The notes: generated from the sequence alone by a model not told the origin. A stretch of DNA of 64,000 nt from Campanula takesimana (GCA_026119855.1 JAOWBW010000444.1:806001-870000), one strand, 5' to 3'; positions 35,574-47,784 are shown, counted from the first letter of the stretch. Made by a program: numbers and translations.

Positions 35574-37961
35574 ATGGCAAACACAAACACCCATATGATG
35601 CAAACATCCAATTCGAATCACTTACCGATTCTGGATGAAGATAGTTTTATTTTTTGGAAAGATAGGATGATGAAACACATGATTTCATGTGATCGTAGAC
35701 TGTGGACCGCGGTTACTGATGGACCATATGTTCTTATGAAAGCTAATCCTCGTGCAGGAACCGTAGGAGAAGATGCTGAAGTTAAGAAATTAGAAAGTGA
35801 ATGGACTGATGCAGACTGCATCAATGTGGATTTTGATGGAAGAGCTATGTCCATGCTAGTTTCAGCTATTGACCTGAGGACTCATTCTAAGGTACTTCAC
35901 TGCAAAACCGCAAAGGCTACCTGGGATGCTATAGTTGACTTTCTGGAAGGAGATTCAGATACCAAGAAGAACCGCCTCTATCAACAGAGAAGACTCTTTG
36001 ACTATTTTGTTAAAGATCCTAAGGAATCTCTTAGACAATGCTATGAGAGGTTTATTGATATTGTTAATGTTTGTTTTTCTCTTGGACATGTCTATTCTAA
36101 TACAGATTTGAACATGAGATTCATGCAAGCACTTGGTAGCAAATGGCTGATCAAAACTACTAACATTGAAGACAACAAGGACTTGGAAGCTCTTGATCTT
36201 CGACACTTGTATGCCATGCTGAAAGTTTTTGAATTTAAGCTTGAGGTCCATGAAACCGAAAGCATATTTAAGACCCTCTCTCTAGCAGCATTCAACAATA
36301 CCTCATCTCCTGTCTACAATCCAGACCATCATCAAACCGCTCCTCACCTCCACTTGCAAACCGCTCCTCCTGACCAAAATGTTCCTAGATATAATCCTCA
36401 AACCGCACCTTCTGAATATTACCAACAGTCTCACCAATCCTATCCTCAATCACATCAACCATATCCTCAATCTTATCAGCAGTCTCATCAATCCTACACT
36501 CCTCCTCAAAGTTCTTATGCTCAGAGTGTAGGATCACAATCCTCAAGTTCTACTCAAGTTGATTTTGATGAAATGGATGATGAAGAATTTGCTTTGTATG
36601 TGAAGAAATACACCAAGTTCAGGAAAAATAATAGATCTCAATTTCCATCCAAAGGCCCAGCAAAGTTTGTCCCTCCAACCAGATTCAACAAAACTGCAGA
36701 TCCCAAGACTAGGGATGACTTGGTTTGTTATAACTGCAGACAGCCAGGTCACTTTGCTTCAAGTTGTCCCAAACCGAGGTATGAAGCCGCGCCAGCAAAG
36801 AAACCATTCAACAAGAAATTTGTGAAAAGAAGAGGAATGGTAGCTGACCAAGGAGATCAACCGCTGACATGGATGGGTTCAGACTCAGATGAAAGTGATG
36901 ATGAAGAAACTGCTAATCTCTGTCTCATGGGATTTGAAGAAAGAATTGAAATTGACGAAAGCCTTCCACTGCCAAAACAACAAATAAAGTCAATTTCACC
37001 TAAGACTCCTGAGGCTAGATCAAGCAGAGCTCCAACAACACCAAACTACACTCCCGAGGTTCAAGCAGACTAAAGTCATGATGACCAGGTACTAGAACGT
37101 GCAAATATTATATGTCAACAACACACTGTACTTAAAAAGTCATATAAACTAATGGCTGCGGAACTTGAAGAATCCCAACGTGTATGTAAATCCCACAAGG
37201 AGGAAATTGAAAACCTCAAGCTCCAAATTGCTGGGATATCTACTATTATGGATGAAAACCGCTATCTGAAGGACAGAACCGAGGTACTTCTCACCCAAAT
37301 CCATGATCTTACCGTACAAAGGGATGACCTCCAAAAGGTTACCGATGTATGGACTAAGTCTGGTGTCACCGTGGAACAAATCCTAAATTCACAAATTCCT
37401 ACTTCGGATAAAAGTGGATTGGGGTTTAAAACCGATGATGGGTGTAAGTGTCCTTGTCTCTGGGCCGAAGGTGGTGTGAAACCTACTAAACAAACCAAAG
37501 AAATTCCTAAGGTTAATCATGCTGGTAAAAAGGGCTCAAAACAAGAAATTAAAAGGCAAAATTATTTCTTTGAGTACCCTAAAAACCAGACTGGGAGAGA
37601 TTCAAAGTGGAAAGAGAAATCCATAGCGGCTGAGGCAACCAAGGAAGTATTGAGTGATGAAACCGCTCCTAGTCGGTTTAAGGAAATTCCTATCATTTTC
37701 CCTAAAGCCACATCTAAGAGGAAGGTTGAGCTCAAGAAGGTAATCTTTGTTAAAGCCAAAACCGCTGACCCAGTAAAACATGAGAAACCAAAGGTCAGTA
37801 AAGGGTTTGTAAAACCGCAACCAAAACCTGGATTTATTCATTGTGCTATCTGTGCTGATTTTGGTCATAGTGCTGGTCATTGTCTTTTAAGATTCACACC
37901 CAATGCCAAGGGACGTAAAAATCCTAAGGTCAAACAGGTGTGGGTCCCAAAAAGCTGCTAA
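35574..37961 (+). pseudogene. Element B gag (one in-frame TAA)
   Basis: Starts at the ATG at 35574 (MANTNT), 50 bases after the primer site. Residues 1-250 match the A gag (WTDAD and FDGRA motifs). A Gln/Ser/Pro-rich part with SYPQSHQ-like repeats lies at about 36410-36530, then an intact CX2CX4HX4C zinc knuckle (CYNCRQPGHFASSC) at about residue 385, and an acidic tail. A TAA at 37071-37073 interrupts the frame, which stays open on the far side to 37961 through a coiled-coil and a second CX2CX4HX4C (CAICADFGHSAGHC), ending in KSC. Element A has a TAA in the corresponding place, so this may be a genuine stop, a recoding site or two chance mutations. Confidence 0.85.
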
Positions 37962-37999
37962 CCCTAGGACCCAAGGAATAAGGGGGACCAAAACCTTTC

Positions 38000-40900
38000 A
38001 TGTTTATTTTTCAGATTTCATGTTTTATGGCTGGAACCGCTAAGAAGAAGAAGGGTCTCTGGTATTTGGATAGTGGATGCTCACGACACATGACTGGAGA
38101 TTCCGAACTACTCTGCAGTTTCATCCAAATGAAAGGTCCCCCAGTAGTGTTTGGTAACAACAAGAAAGGAGAAACAGTAGGATATGGAGCAATCAAACGA
38201 GGAAAGGTGACTATTGAAAATGTGTCACTAGTAGAAGGACTCAAGCACAACCTTCTCTCCATATCTCAGTTTTGTGACAAAGGAATGAACTGCATCTTCA
38301 CATCAACTAGCTGTTATATCAAAGATGCTTCCTCTGGAGTCACTCTACTGACTGGCAACAGAACAGGTGATGTTTATATGATAGATTTGAGCAATATTGT
38401 TTCTATTGCTGACCTCTGTTTTGTAGCCAAAAATATAAGTGAAAGCAGCTGGTTATGGCATAAGTGGCTCAGCCACTTGAACTTCAAGTATCTAGGAAAA
38501 CTGCACAGGGATGGTCTAGTAAAAGGACTACCCAAAGTGGCTGAACATCATGATGAAAAGTGTAAAGCATGCCAGCTTGGAAAGCAGCCCAAACAGTCAT
38601 TTCCTAGTAAAACCGCACCTTCAATGAACCGATGTTTGCAACTGCTGCACATGGATTTATTTAGACCTGTCCCAACCACCAGTATAGGAGGAAACCGCTA
38701 TACACTTATGGTGGTTGATGATTATTCAAGATATACATGGGTGGAAATGATGGCCTCAGAAATTGGATGACATTGTTGCCGTGCGTTCAGATAATGGAAC
38801 CGAATTTACAAACAATGGTGTTGCCCAATATTGTGATGATCATGGAATTGATCATAACTTCTCTGCCGCTGGGGTTCCACAACAGAATGGAGTTGTAGAA
38901 AGAAAGAACAGGACTTTGATTGAAGCCGGGAAGACAATGATTGCAGAAGCAAAGCTTCCCAAATACTTCTGGGCCGAAGCCGTCAATACCGCATGTTTCA
39001 CCCAGAACCGCTCCCTAATCATCAAAGTTCACAACAAGACTCCTTATGAATTGTGGAGAGGCAGATCACCCAACATTGCCTTCTTCAAGATATTTGGATG
39101 CAAGTGCTACATCTTGTACAATGGCAAAGAGCATCGAGGTAAATTTGATGCTAAGGCCAATGAAGGTATTTTTGTTGGTTATTCAAAACATTCCAAAGCT
39201 TTTCGTTGTTTCATTAAGACATCTTTAAAAATTGTAGAGTCAGTCCATGTTACATTTGATGAACATAATCTTCTTGAGCCACATATGGCTCCAAATGTTA
39301 CTGAGGATTGTAGTGGTTTTGAGACAGGTACATCTTACCCTAATCATGCAACCGCAAATGACCAACCTACTCAAACCGCTCCATCAGGTTCTCCAGCCGC
39401 TCCAAATCAAACCGAAGGTGTTGCTGTAGAACCGCATTCTTATGATCCCATTCAAACCGTTGATCCTGTTCCAAACATCACCTTCAATGAAGATTTCAAT
39501 GAATATCAAGAAGAGCCTCCTCTGGAAAATCTTTAAGAAATAGTGGTTCATGAAGACCTCCCTCCAGAAATCAATGAGCATAGAGACCATCCAAAAACTA
39601 ATGTTATAGGTCCTATCAGTTCTGGTGTTCAGACAAGAGGAAGCTTAACTCATAGAGATAACCACAGTTTGTTCTCAACCGCACTGTTATCTCAGATGGA
39701 ACCGAAGAAGGTAGATGAAGCTCTAAGTGATCCAAGTTGGGTAGCTGCAATGCAAGAAGAGCTTAATCAGTTTGAAAGATGCAGAGTTTGGACTCTAGTT
39801 CCAAGGCCCAGAGATCACACTGTAATTGGAACAAAATGGGTATTCAGAAATAAGATGGATGAAAATGGTACTATTACAAGAAACAAAGCAAGGTTGGTTG
39901 CTCAAGGTTATAGGCAAGAAGAAGGGATTGATTATGATGAAACCTTTGCCCCTGTAGCCAGACTTGAAGCCATTAGATTGTTCCTGGCCTATGCCTCCTT
40001 CAAGAAATTCAAGTTATATCAAATGGATGTGAAGAGTGCATTTCTGAATGGTGAACTACAAGAAGAAGTTTATGTAGCTCAACCGCCAGGATTTGAAGAC
40101 AACAAATATCCCAATCATGTCTTCAAGCTCAAGAAGGCCCTGTATGGACTCAAACAAGCTCCAAGAGCATGGTATGACACTCTATCTAAATTTCTTATTG
40201 AACAAGGCTTCTCTAGAGGTAAAATTGATACAACCCTATTTATTGCTAAACACAAAGGTCATTCATTATTAGTCCAAATATATGTTGATGATATTATTTT
40301 TGGTTCTACTAATGAGACTATGTGTGTTAAGTTTGAAAAGCTTATGAAAGGTAAATTTGAGATGAGTATGATGGGAGAGTTGACATTCTTTCTTGGACTC
40401 CAAATCAAGCAATGTCATGATGGAATTTTTATCAACCAAGCTAAATATACCAAAGATTTGATCAAGAAATTTGGGCTTGAAACCGCTAAGCCAGTTGATA
40501 CCCCAATGCAAAAGGCCTACAGTTTGGATCAAGATGAACGAGGTAAGAAAGTTGATCAGACTCTCTACCGAGGTATGATTGGTTCTTTACTTTACTTAAC
40601 TGCTAGTAGGCCAGATATCATGTCCAGTGTTTGTGTTTGTGCTAGATTTCAAGCTGACCCTAGAGAATCTCATCTTATTGCTGTTAAAAGAATTATTAGA
40701 TATTTATGTGGATCTGTTAACCTTGGACTTTGGTACTCCAAAGAATCTTCATTTGATCTATTAGGTTATTCAGATGCTGACTTTGCAGCCTGTAAGATAA
40801 GCAGAAAGAGCACAAGTGGTACTTGTCAGTTCCTTGGAACCCGGCTTGTATCATGGTCCAGCAAGAAACAAGCATCGGTTTCAGTCTCAACCGCTGAAGC

Positions 40901-41225
40901 TGAATATATTGCGGCTGGAAGCTGTTGCTCTCAAATTCTCTGTATGAAACAGCAGTTGGAAGACTATGAAGTATTTGAGAAGAACTGCCCTATCTACTGT
41001 GATAGTACTGCAGCAATATCAATCTCCAACAATCCAGTACAACACTCAAAAACCAAGCACATTGACATAAGATATCATTTCCTCAAAGATCATGTTGAAA
41101 AGAAGAACATTTTTCTAGCAAAGGTGGGAACCGACGATCAAATTGCAGATATTCTCACCAAACCTCTTGAAAATTCTAGGTTCTTTCATTTACGAGGAGA
41201 AATGGGTATACTGGAACTTACTTAA
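38000..41225 (+). pseudogene. Element B pol (protease, integrase, reverse transcriptase, RNase H), broken
   Basis: Starts at the ATG at 38000 (MFIFQ), 38 bases after the gag stop and in another frame. Protease LDSGCSRHMT near 38070; HLNF block and CX2C of the integrase N-domain near 38480-38570; integrase catalytic region with RSDNGTEF and NGVVERKN; reverse transcriptase YVDD near 40285; RNase H SDADFAAC near 40770; IADILTK near 41145. Compared with element A, about 19 codons are missing and the frame shifts at 38757-38764, between the first and second catalytic Asp of integrase. A TAA lies at 39534-39536. The last 560 codons are open. Confidence 0.92.
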
Positions 41226-41817
41226 TATAATTCATGCCTATTTATTCTTGTTCTAATAATTTTTGTTAAGTATTTTGGCTCTATTAAGAAAATGCAAATA
41301 GCTTGCGGTTCAATCGACAAAACCGCAACAAAATGGTTCGGCTATAGATTCCACTCAAACCGAAGAGTCAAGTAGAACAACTTCAGTTTTATCCAAACCG
41401 AATTGTCAAAGCAAGGTTTCGGTTTCTCTACTGAAACCGAAGATAGATCTGAAAGATATCGGTTTCACAAAACCGATAATGAGAAAAAGGTAAGTCGGTT
41501 TACGCAAAACTGCTCAGGTATGAAATTGCATTTTAGTCCCTACTTTATGTCACTTCATTCTTTAAGGACCTTTTTGCAATTATCTCTGCCGTATTGAATG
41601 TGAATCGACAGGTACACTGACGGTTGAGTTTCCTTCAACCGTCATGCCCGCTCCACTACCCGAGGTGGTTAATTGAGTATAAAAGACAAACCATTTTTCA
41701 ATTTATCTTTTTACCTTCTTACTCTTTTTAGCAAAAACACCTTCTCTCTCCTCTGTACGCACTCTTCTCTCTCTCTCTGTTCTCACTCAAAATTCTCTTA
41801 CTTAAACAAATTTTTTA
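41226..41817 (+). other. Spacer between pol and the third gene of B
   Basis: 592 bp with AACCGC-type words, a TATA box at 41678-41685 and a CT-rich leader running to the ATG; a likely promoter region. Confidence 0.6.
41678..41685 (+). promoter_or_regulatory. TATA box of the element B third gene
   Basis: TATAAAAG, 133 bases before the ATG at 41818. The leader between is rich in CT runs, as in many plant genes. Same arrangement as in element A. Confidence 0.65.
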
Positions 41818-44800
41818 ATGGCACCAAAGAAATCAATTGATCTTGCTTCTTCTTCTGCATCGTCCAAACCATCGAAGCCTGATATGGTATGAAATTCTGA
41901 ACCCTAACTCAGTATATCTCATTTATCCGCCATTGTTGAAGCTTAAAGCTTGTTCATCTGCCTTTGATCATGTTATGCTTTTTCTTCAATTTCTTGGTTG
42001 GTTTGTGCTTTCATTTACTTAAATATACTGTTTGATTACTTTGTTTTAAGATTTATGTTCAATTTTGAGCAAAATCAATTTTGGGGTCATTTGTTGTTCT
42101 TGCGAAATTTTGCAGATTCTGGGTTCATGTATTGTTATTTGTCTTAGTTTATTTAGAACTTTGTTAGAATCTGGCCTTTGTGATCATTTTGGTATAATTT
42201 TTCCATATTTTGGTTAAGATTTTGTTTTGCATATTCATACTCTGTTCTTCGTGTTCTTCATGCATTCAAACTCTTTCTCAAAATCTTCCCTCTTTGATTC
42301 GTTTTGCCTTCACTGTTCTTTCATTCTTTGTTTTTACATTTTTACCCTTACTCTCCTTGAACCGCATGTTTTCATTGTTAGGATTCCTTGTTATAGTTTG
42401 TAGGACTTAATCAAACCGCGGTTTGCTTAAGGATTCGAACTATCATTCTTTAAGCTATTTCTAACTTAGAAAATTTTTCAGGATCCCTCAAACTTTGTTC
42501 CCGGTTCTAGGATTCTTGAGGATGAAATTAAACAAGATGCAGTTGGAAGGAAGCTCCTCAAACTGCTGAATGATGCAAAGCTGCTACCTTTGTTTCTTAT
42601 GGATGAACCGCAGTTCGTTACAATTATCTGCGCCGAATTCTTTGAGAATGGGATCTCCACAAAGGCTGCCTTACTAGATGTAAGAGGAGAACCGATAAGG
42701 GATCTGGAATCCGGAGAAATAAAATTTGAAGATGTTATCAAGTCCACCGTCTGTGGCAAAGAAGTGATCCTAACCGCTTCCAAGATTGCAGTTCTAGCTG
42801 GTCTTGAGAACTCTGGAGTTATGGGGATAAAACCGGAACTTCTAAGCAATACTACAATGGAGTTGATTGGAGTAAATTCTTTCTCCACCAAGAATTCCTC
42901 CAAAAAGGACTTTGGAGAGGTGATGGCTCATCTATGTGAATTAGTGGATTCTGGAGTCATGTGCAAGAATGGAAACCACAACAACTTTACAAGTGAACAG
43001 TATGCTTACTGTGTGGCCATTCTTAAAGGGAAGAAACTGCACTGGCCCAAGGTTGTGATGAAGGAGATCATAAATGCTCTAAACCGCTTCCATGCTGCTA
43101 AAGCCGCTGGAAAATCCAAGGTCAGAACCCATTGCAGATTGCTGACTAAGTTCCTGCATCAAGATACTGCCATTTTCATGTTCTCTGCTGAAAACAAGGA
43201 CTATTGGTTGGACCCAATTGAAAAATCTATCTTTGGATTATCTAAACTTGATGCCTTCAGAACCGCATTTGGATGGCGGTATGCTCAAACAGTTTGGAAT
43301 GAGGACCCTCTTCCTAAAGCCGAACGTGGCCCATTTCCTGAGGCTCGGCTCAACAAATCTGGGAAACCGTATGCTGGTGCCATTGCTGATCAGGCCCATG
43401 CTACGATGCTAAGAAATGAAGGTCAAACTGCTACTTTAAACAGACTGGGGTTAAGTGAGTTAGCTCAGACCGCGGTACAGGCTGAGGGGGAGTCTGCGGT
43501 TGAGGGGGAGCCTGCAGTTCGGTCTATACATGCGGCTCGTCCCAAGGAAACCACTGCTCCAAGGAAGAGAAAGGGAACTGCTCAAAACCCTTCAGTTATT
43601 ACAAAAGCAAACCTATCCAAACCGCCTCCTAAACCCTTATCCAAACCGTCATCAAAACCTTCATCTTCTTCAACCTCTTTTCCCCCCATCAGACTATCTC
43701 CTACACTTTCCAAACCTATCACTTCTAAACCCTCTATTCCCAAACCTCAAGTTAAACCCCTCTCTCCATTACATCAAAATGTGGAGAAATCCATTAATTT
43801 TGCTATGGATGCCGCCTCTCTTAAAGCAGCCAAAGCTAAATCCATTCCAGAACTCATCCCTTCACCTCATCTTTTCCTTCCTATCCCTTCTCCTCCTAAA
43901 CCTTCCTCTTCTAAACCGCCCTCTGTTCAATTCTCTAAAGAACAGTTGGCTGAAATTTTCAAAGCCTTCCCAAACCTCAAACCCTCCTCTCAAACCGAGC
44001 CTGAGCAGACCGAAATGTCTGAGGCTGTGGTTCTTGTTGATCAAACCGATGTATCTACCATTGCGGTTCAGCCTGAGCAAACCGATGAGTTTGAGGCTGT
44101 AGCATTGCCTGAGCAGACTGATATGTCTGAGGCACTTGGTGAACCTGAGCAAGATGATGAAGTTCTTGAGGTTCAACCGCCAAAGAAGAAGAGGAAGTTG
44201 GTGAAGAAAAGTGATTATGTGGAGCATTGGCAGTCAAGGCCACCAGGAGCTGTAGACTTTAGTGAGGCTGACTACAAAAGGGATCACTCACCACTTGAAG
44301 GTGCATTTGCAAAAGAGCTAAGAGAAAGAGCTGAGATGAGGAAAGCAGGTATTGACCCAATGTTGGTTGAGGTCTCTCCTCCTTCACTTAAAAGAAAGCT
44401 AGATTTTGATTCACCAGAACATACTCCATCTTCATCTCCAGACTTACCATATGCTGCAGCGGTTCAAAAATCACCAGTTCTTTCATCTTCTCAACCTTCA
44501 GTTTCTACGTCGGTCCAACCGATGGCTCAGTCTTCAGTTTCACCATCTGCTCCGCCATCGATTTCATTCATTAAACCGAAGACAAAGAAACGAAAGAATG
44601 CTGCTGACTTAGCAAGATATCTGAAGCGGTTCAAGACTGAAACCTCTAGGGAAAGAAGGGCTGGAGCCCATGCTCGTGCCGCCGCCAAAGCCGAAGATAG
44701 ATTCTTGAAGGCTGGCCGCCCTAACCCCTATGCTATTTTTCCCAAGGATGAGATGGAAGCCGCAGTTGAAAAATTAATTCTTTCTGTTGCAGAACAGTTG

Positions 44801-45859
44801 ATGGGTGAGATTGCCTATCAGGTACTCATGGATCCCACTCTTGCCTCCCAATTCTTTCTATTCTTTAATTGTCTCTGCATTCCCAATCTCTATATATTAT
44901 TCCTTGTGCCTTCTCCTTCCATTTTTCTCTTTAATGAATATATGAGAAATGTTGCTCTTCCTTCTCCTCCTCCTCCTCCTTCTCCTCCTCAAACCGAAAT
45001 TATTCCTTATTATTTTTTCCTTCCTTTTGATCCCATAGAACTTGAAACCGCCATTAGGGTTTCTATGGGTAAAACTTTAGAAGAGGCACACATTCTCTTG
45101 AAAGGTAAAGCCAAAATGCCTTCTTCATCCCATCAGTCTGATGATGCCATCCAAATTTCTGATGAGGATAATTCCAGTGATGAGCACATCCCTGACTATA
45201 CTCCTTCTAATGAACCGCCCTCTTCAATTCCTTCCTACCCAATTCTACCTCTTCATGCTACAACCGCTGATTTAATAGATGCGGTTAGGAATATTCAAGT
45301 TCATCAGCAAACCGCCACTTCTCGGTTTGACACTCATCTCCTCACTTTACAATCTGATCTTGATGCCATTAAGGGGGAGAGAGTGAATGAGATATTTGAT
45401 GATAGGTCAAGACAACAACAGCTAGATGAGAGACTAAACTTAATTTTGGAAAATCAACTGGCTCTTCAAGATCTTGTCAGAACCAACAATGATCTTTGCA
45501 ACTTAAAGTTCCAAGCCGTTGATGCATCACTTCAATCAGTTGTTGAAAAACTTGACATTCTGGCCCAGCATGCACTTGATTCTTCAGAACTTATCCTGCA
45601 TAGAACCGAGAAACTTGTCAAGCAAGCCGCTGCAATTGAATCAAAGATTGGTGAACCAACTGAAGTTCGGCTTCGTGCAGCTGACTTTGTTTTTGAAACC
45701 ACCCATGGATCCGGTTCTAGAAATGTTGATCAAACCGCCCCTGCTGTTGATGTTCAAGTTGCAGAAGAACAAGCTGCTCAAGACGCTCAAACCGTTCAGA
45801 ACCAAACCGCAGATGATGCTGCTGCTGCAAGGGGTTCTGTTGCAGATGAAGTAGACTAG
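41818..45859 (+). CDS. Element B third gene: spliced, nuclear-type coiled-coil protein
   Basis: Exon 1 is 41818-41886 (23 codons, starting MAPKKS) and exon 2 is 42482-45859; together they encode about 1148 residues with no break. A phase-0 intron lies between (41887-42481). AVGR is 19 residues after the junction, as in element A. Domains: conserved N-terminal region (about residues 25-300; FGEVM, CKNGN and AYC shared with A); Pro/Ser/Lys-rich middle with EQTDxSEA-like repeats (43990-44160); nuclear localisation signal PKKKRKL near 44180; a second basic cluster near 44580-44660; a hydrophobic stretch of about 28 residues near 44848-44935; C-terminal coiled-coil (about 45250-45700) with the IKGE motif found in A. 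Expected role: nuclear and DNA- or chromatin-associated (inference). It is intact although gag and pol of the same element are broken. Confidence 0.8.
41887..42481 (+). other. Intron of the element B third gene
   Basis: 595 bp. Donor ATG|GTATGA, T-rich body, acceptor TTTTTCAG at 42481. Stops in the body rule out read-through. The equivalent element A intron is 607 bp and lies at the same codon. Confidence 0.8.
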
Positions 45860-46328
45860 ATTTCTTTTCTTAGTCTTTCTTTTTGATGTCTCTTGTAATT
45901 CATACTTTGTAAGTTACTATTCTTATGATTGAATTATAATGAGAATGACTGCATAGCATTCTGTTTCCAAAACTTTGTTTATTCAAACTACTTGTTTGTG
46001 AAACAATGCTTGTATTTCTTAAAACCTCATGCACTACATTCATCATGAAAATATTCTTTTAAGTGCATTACGTTTTAAACATTCAGTTTAAACATGCATT
46101 TCTGATCCTCAAAATCATATCATCTTATATGCATCTAAATGTATTTCTTTTCTATCTTTTCTTCATTTCCTTTGTTTTTGATAGATTAGAAATCTATGAT
46201 CTAGCATAGTGTGTGCATTGACTTGGGACATGCAATTTCATGAAATTTATTTCTGACATGTTCTTACCAAGTACCATGTTTTGCTATTATCACAGTATGG
46301 TAATGGCATCAATCAAATAGGGGGAGAT
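45860..46328 (+). other. Element B 3' untranslated region and polypurine tract
   Basis: AT-rich. The tract AATAGGGGGAGA lies at 46317-46328 before the right LTR, preceded by GGCATCAATCA, as in A. Confidence 0.8.
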
Positions 46329-47784
46329 TGTTAGGATTCATTGTTAGTATACCCACCTTAATTTGATTGATCCATGCCACGTGTCTTTTTATGGACTTTA
46401 GGACCGCATGTAATGAAGTTCTACTTCAATTTTTAGATAAGTCCATTTCTAGATTTTTAGTTGTCTAGGCTGAGTATAGTTCGGTTGTATCATTAGCGGT
46501 TTAGTGCTTCAAGCCGTCATCTTGAGACCGCAAGCATGGAGCTCTTCAGTTTTCATCAAACTGCAGTTTGCATGTTTGATGAAACCGCCCATCAAGATCA
46601 TTCTTCAAACCGGGTGCTTGGAAAAACCGCAAAGCAGTTATTGAAGAATTAAAGAGATGTCATTTATTCCTTAGACAAACATTCCCTTTTTGACCGTAAA
46701 AGGATGTTGTTATGTTATGTCAAAATAACTCTAAATTAACTTGGAGTTTCTGCAAGGAATGTCGGTTTGTCGATCAGTTTCAATTGTTTACCGTTAGTCC
46801 TTTCTGCAACAAAGGACAAATGTCAGGTAGTGGTGTAACAACTACCTAGGACTACAAGACAAAACCAAGGACGAAAATGACAGCTCAACTAATGGGATTT
46901 CTACAGCACTGTACCCTTCAGATTTGATTCAAATCTTTACCCAACGGTCACAAGGGTGCTCTGCCTATAAATAGCCTCCATTATTCAACAATGAAGGTTG
47001 CTGAGCTTCAAGAGATTCATTCCCAAGTATTCAAGTTTGCTTTGAAGATTTAAACCCAGATATTCATATCTTCAAACCATCTCCATTGCAAACTCAGTTC
47101 TTCATCAAAGCTTCAAGCCTAACAACCGTTCATACTTAGCCTTTACACCGAAAGAATTCCATTTGCTCAACCATCATTTAGATACTTAGAGCATTTGATT
47201 TCTTTTCACACACACACCCGAGTTATATGATCACATAGATTATATACTTCGAAAACACCGGTTGTTATTATAGCTTAGGTTAGACTTATTGTTTAGAGTT
47301 TAGATTCATCTTGTAAAACCTCCTCTAAATTAATACAAGTCTTATAGCTATTAGAAAATCCTAGACTAACCATCTAGGTAGAGGACGTAGTTCATTTAAG
47401 AACGAACCTCTTCAATTTGTGTGTTTGATCTTTATTTTCTGTCTTGATTTTATCTTTCTTGTTTGTGGTCTTGAACTTGTTTCCATATACGAAATGACTT
47501 GAAAGATGAATTGTGTTTTCCTTTAGACTTTAAGTTTAACTATTCTGTTGCATCATAGTGTTTTCTCAACCCGAGTCAAACCTCCCAACTCTTTAACAAA
47601 CATATTTGGCCAAACCGCAAACTCCGTTGTGCATTTTATCAGTTCGGTTCTTGTGCTTTGAACCGCAGTTGGTCAAACTGATAAGTACTCAGTTGATTTT
47701 AAGGGTATTTTCAAAAAAGTTTCGGACCGCTATTCACCCCCCCCTCTAGCGGTTCTATACCCTTGTTGCCCTCTGGGACCAACA
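46329..47784 (+). repeat. Element B right LTR
   Basis: 1456 bp, uninterrupted, and shows the single CTTCA that C later duplicated in the left copy. Confidence 0.95.

Larger units (their letters stand above)
25558..47784 (+). mobile_element. Element B: Sirevirus-type Copia retrotransposon, interrupted by C
   Basis: Inserted in E's left LTR; 13.7 kb without element C. LTRs: left 25558-25740 plus 34234-35509, right 46329-47784. TG/CA ends, target duplication CTTGT, primer site, gag, pol and a spliced third gene in Sirevirus order. Gag has one in-frame TAA; pol has an integrase deletion and one stop; the third gene is unbroken. AACCGC/GCGGTT occurs 55-60 times across LTRs, genes, intron and spacers. 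Confidence 0.95.

Noticed and set aside
41837..42022. Short open frame inside the B third-gene intron
   Set aside because: Lies within a segment flanked by GT-AG signals that are matched in element A; no coding conservation.
44820..45040. Possible second intron in the B third gene
   Set aside because: Donor GTACTC is weak and joining to the CCCATAG acceptor shifts the frame; kept as an alternative only in the hydrophobic-stretch finding.
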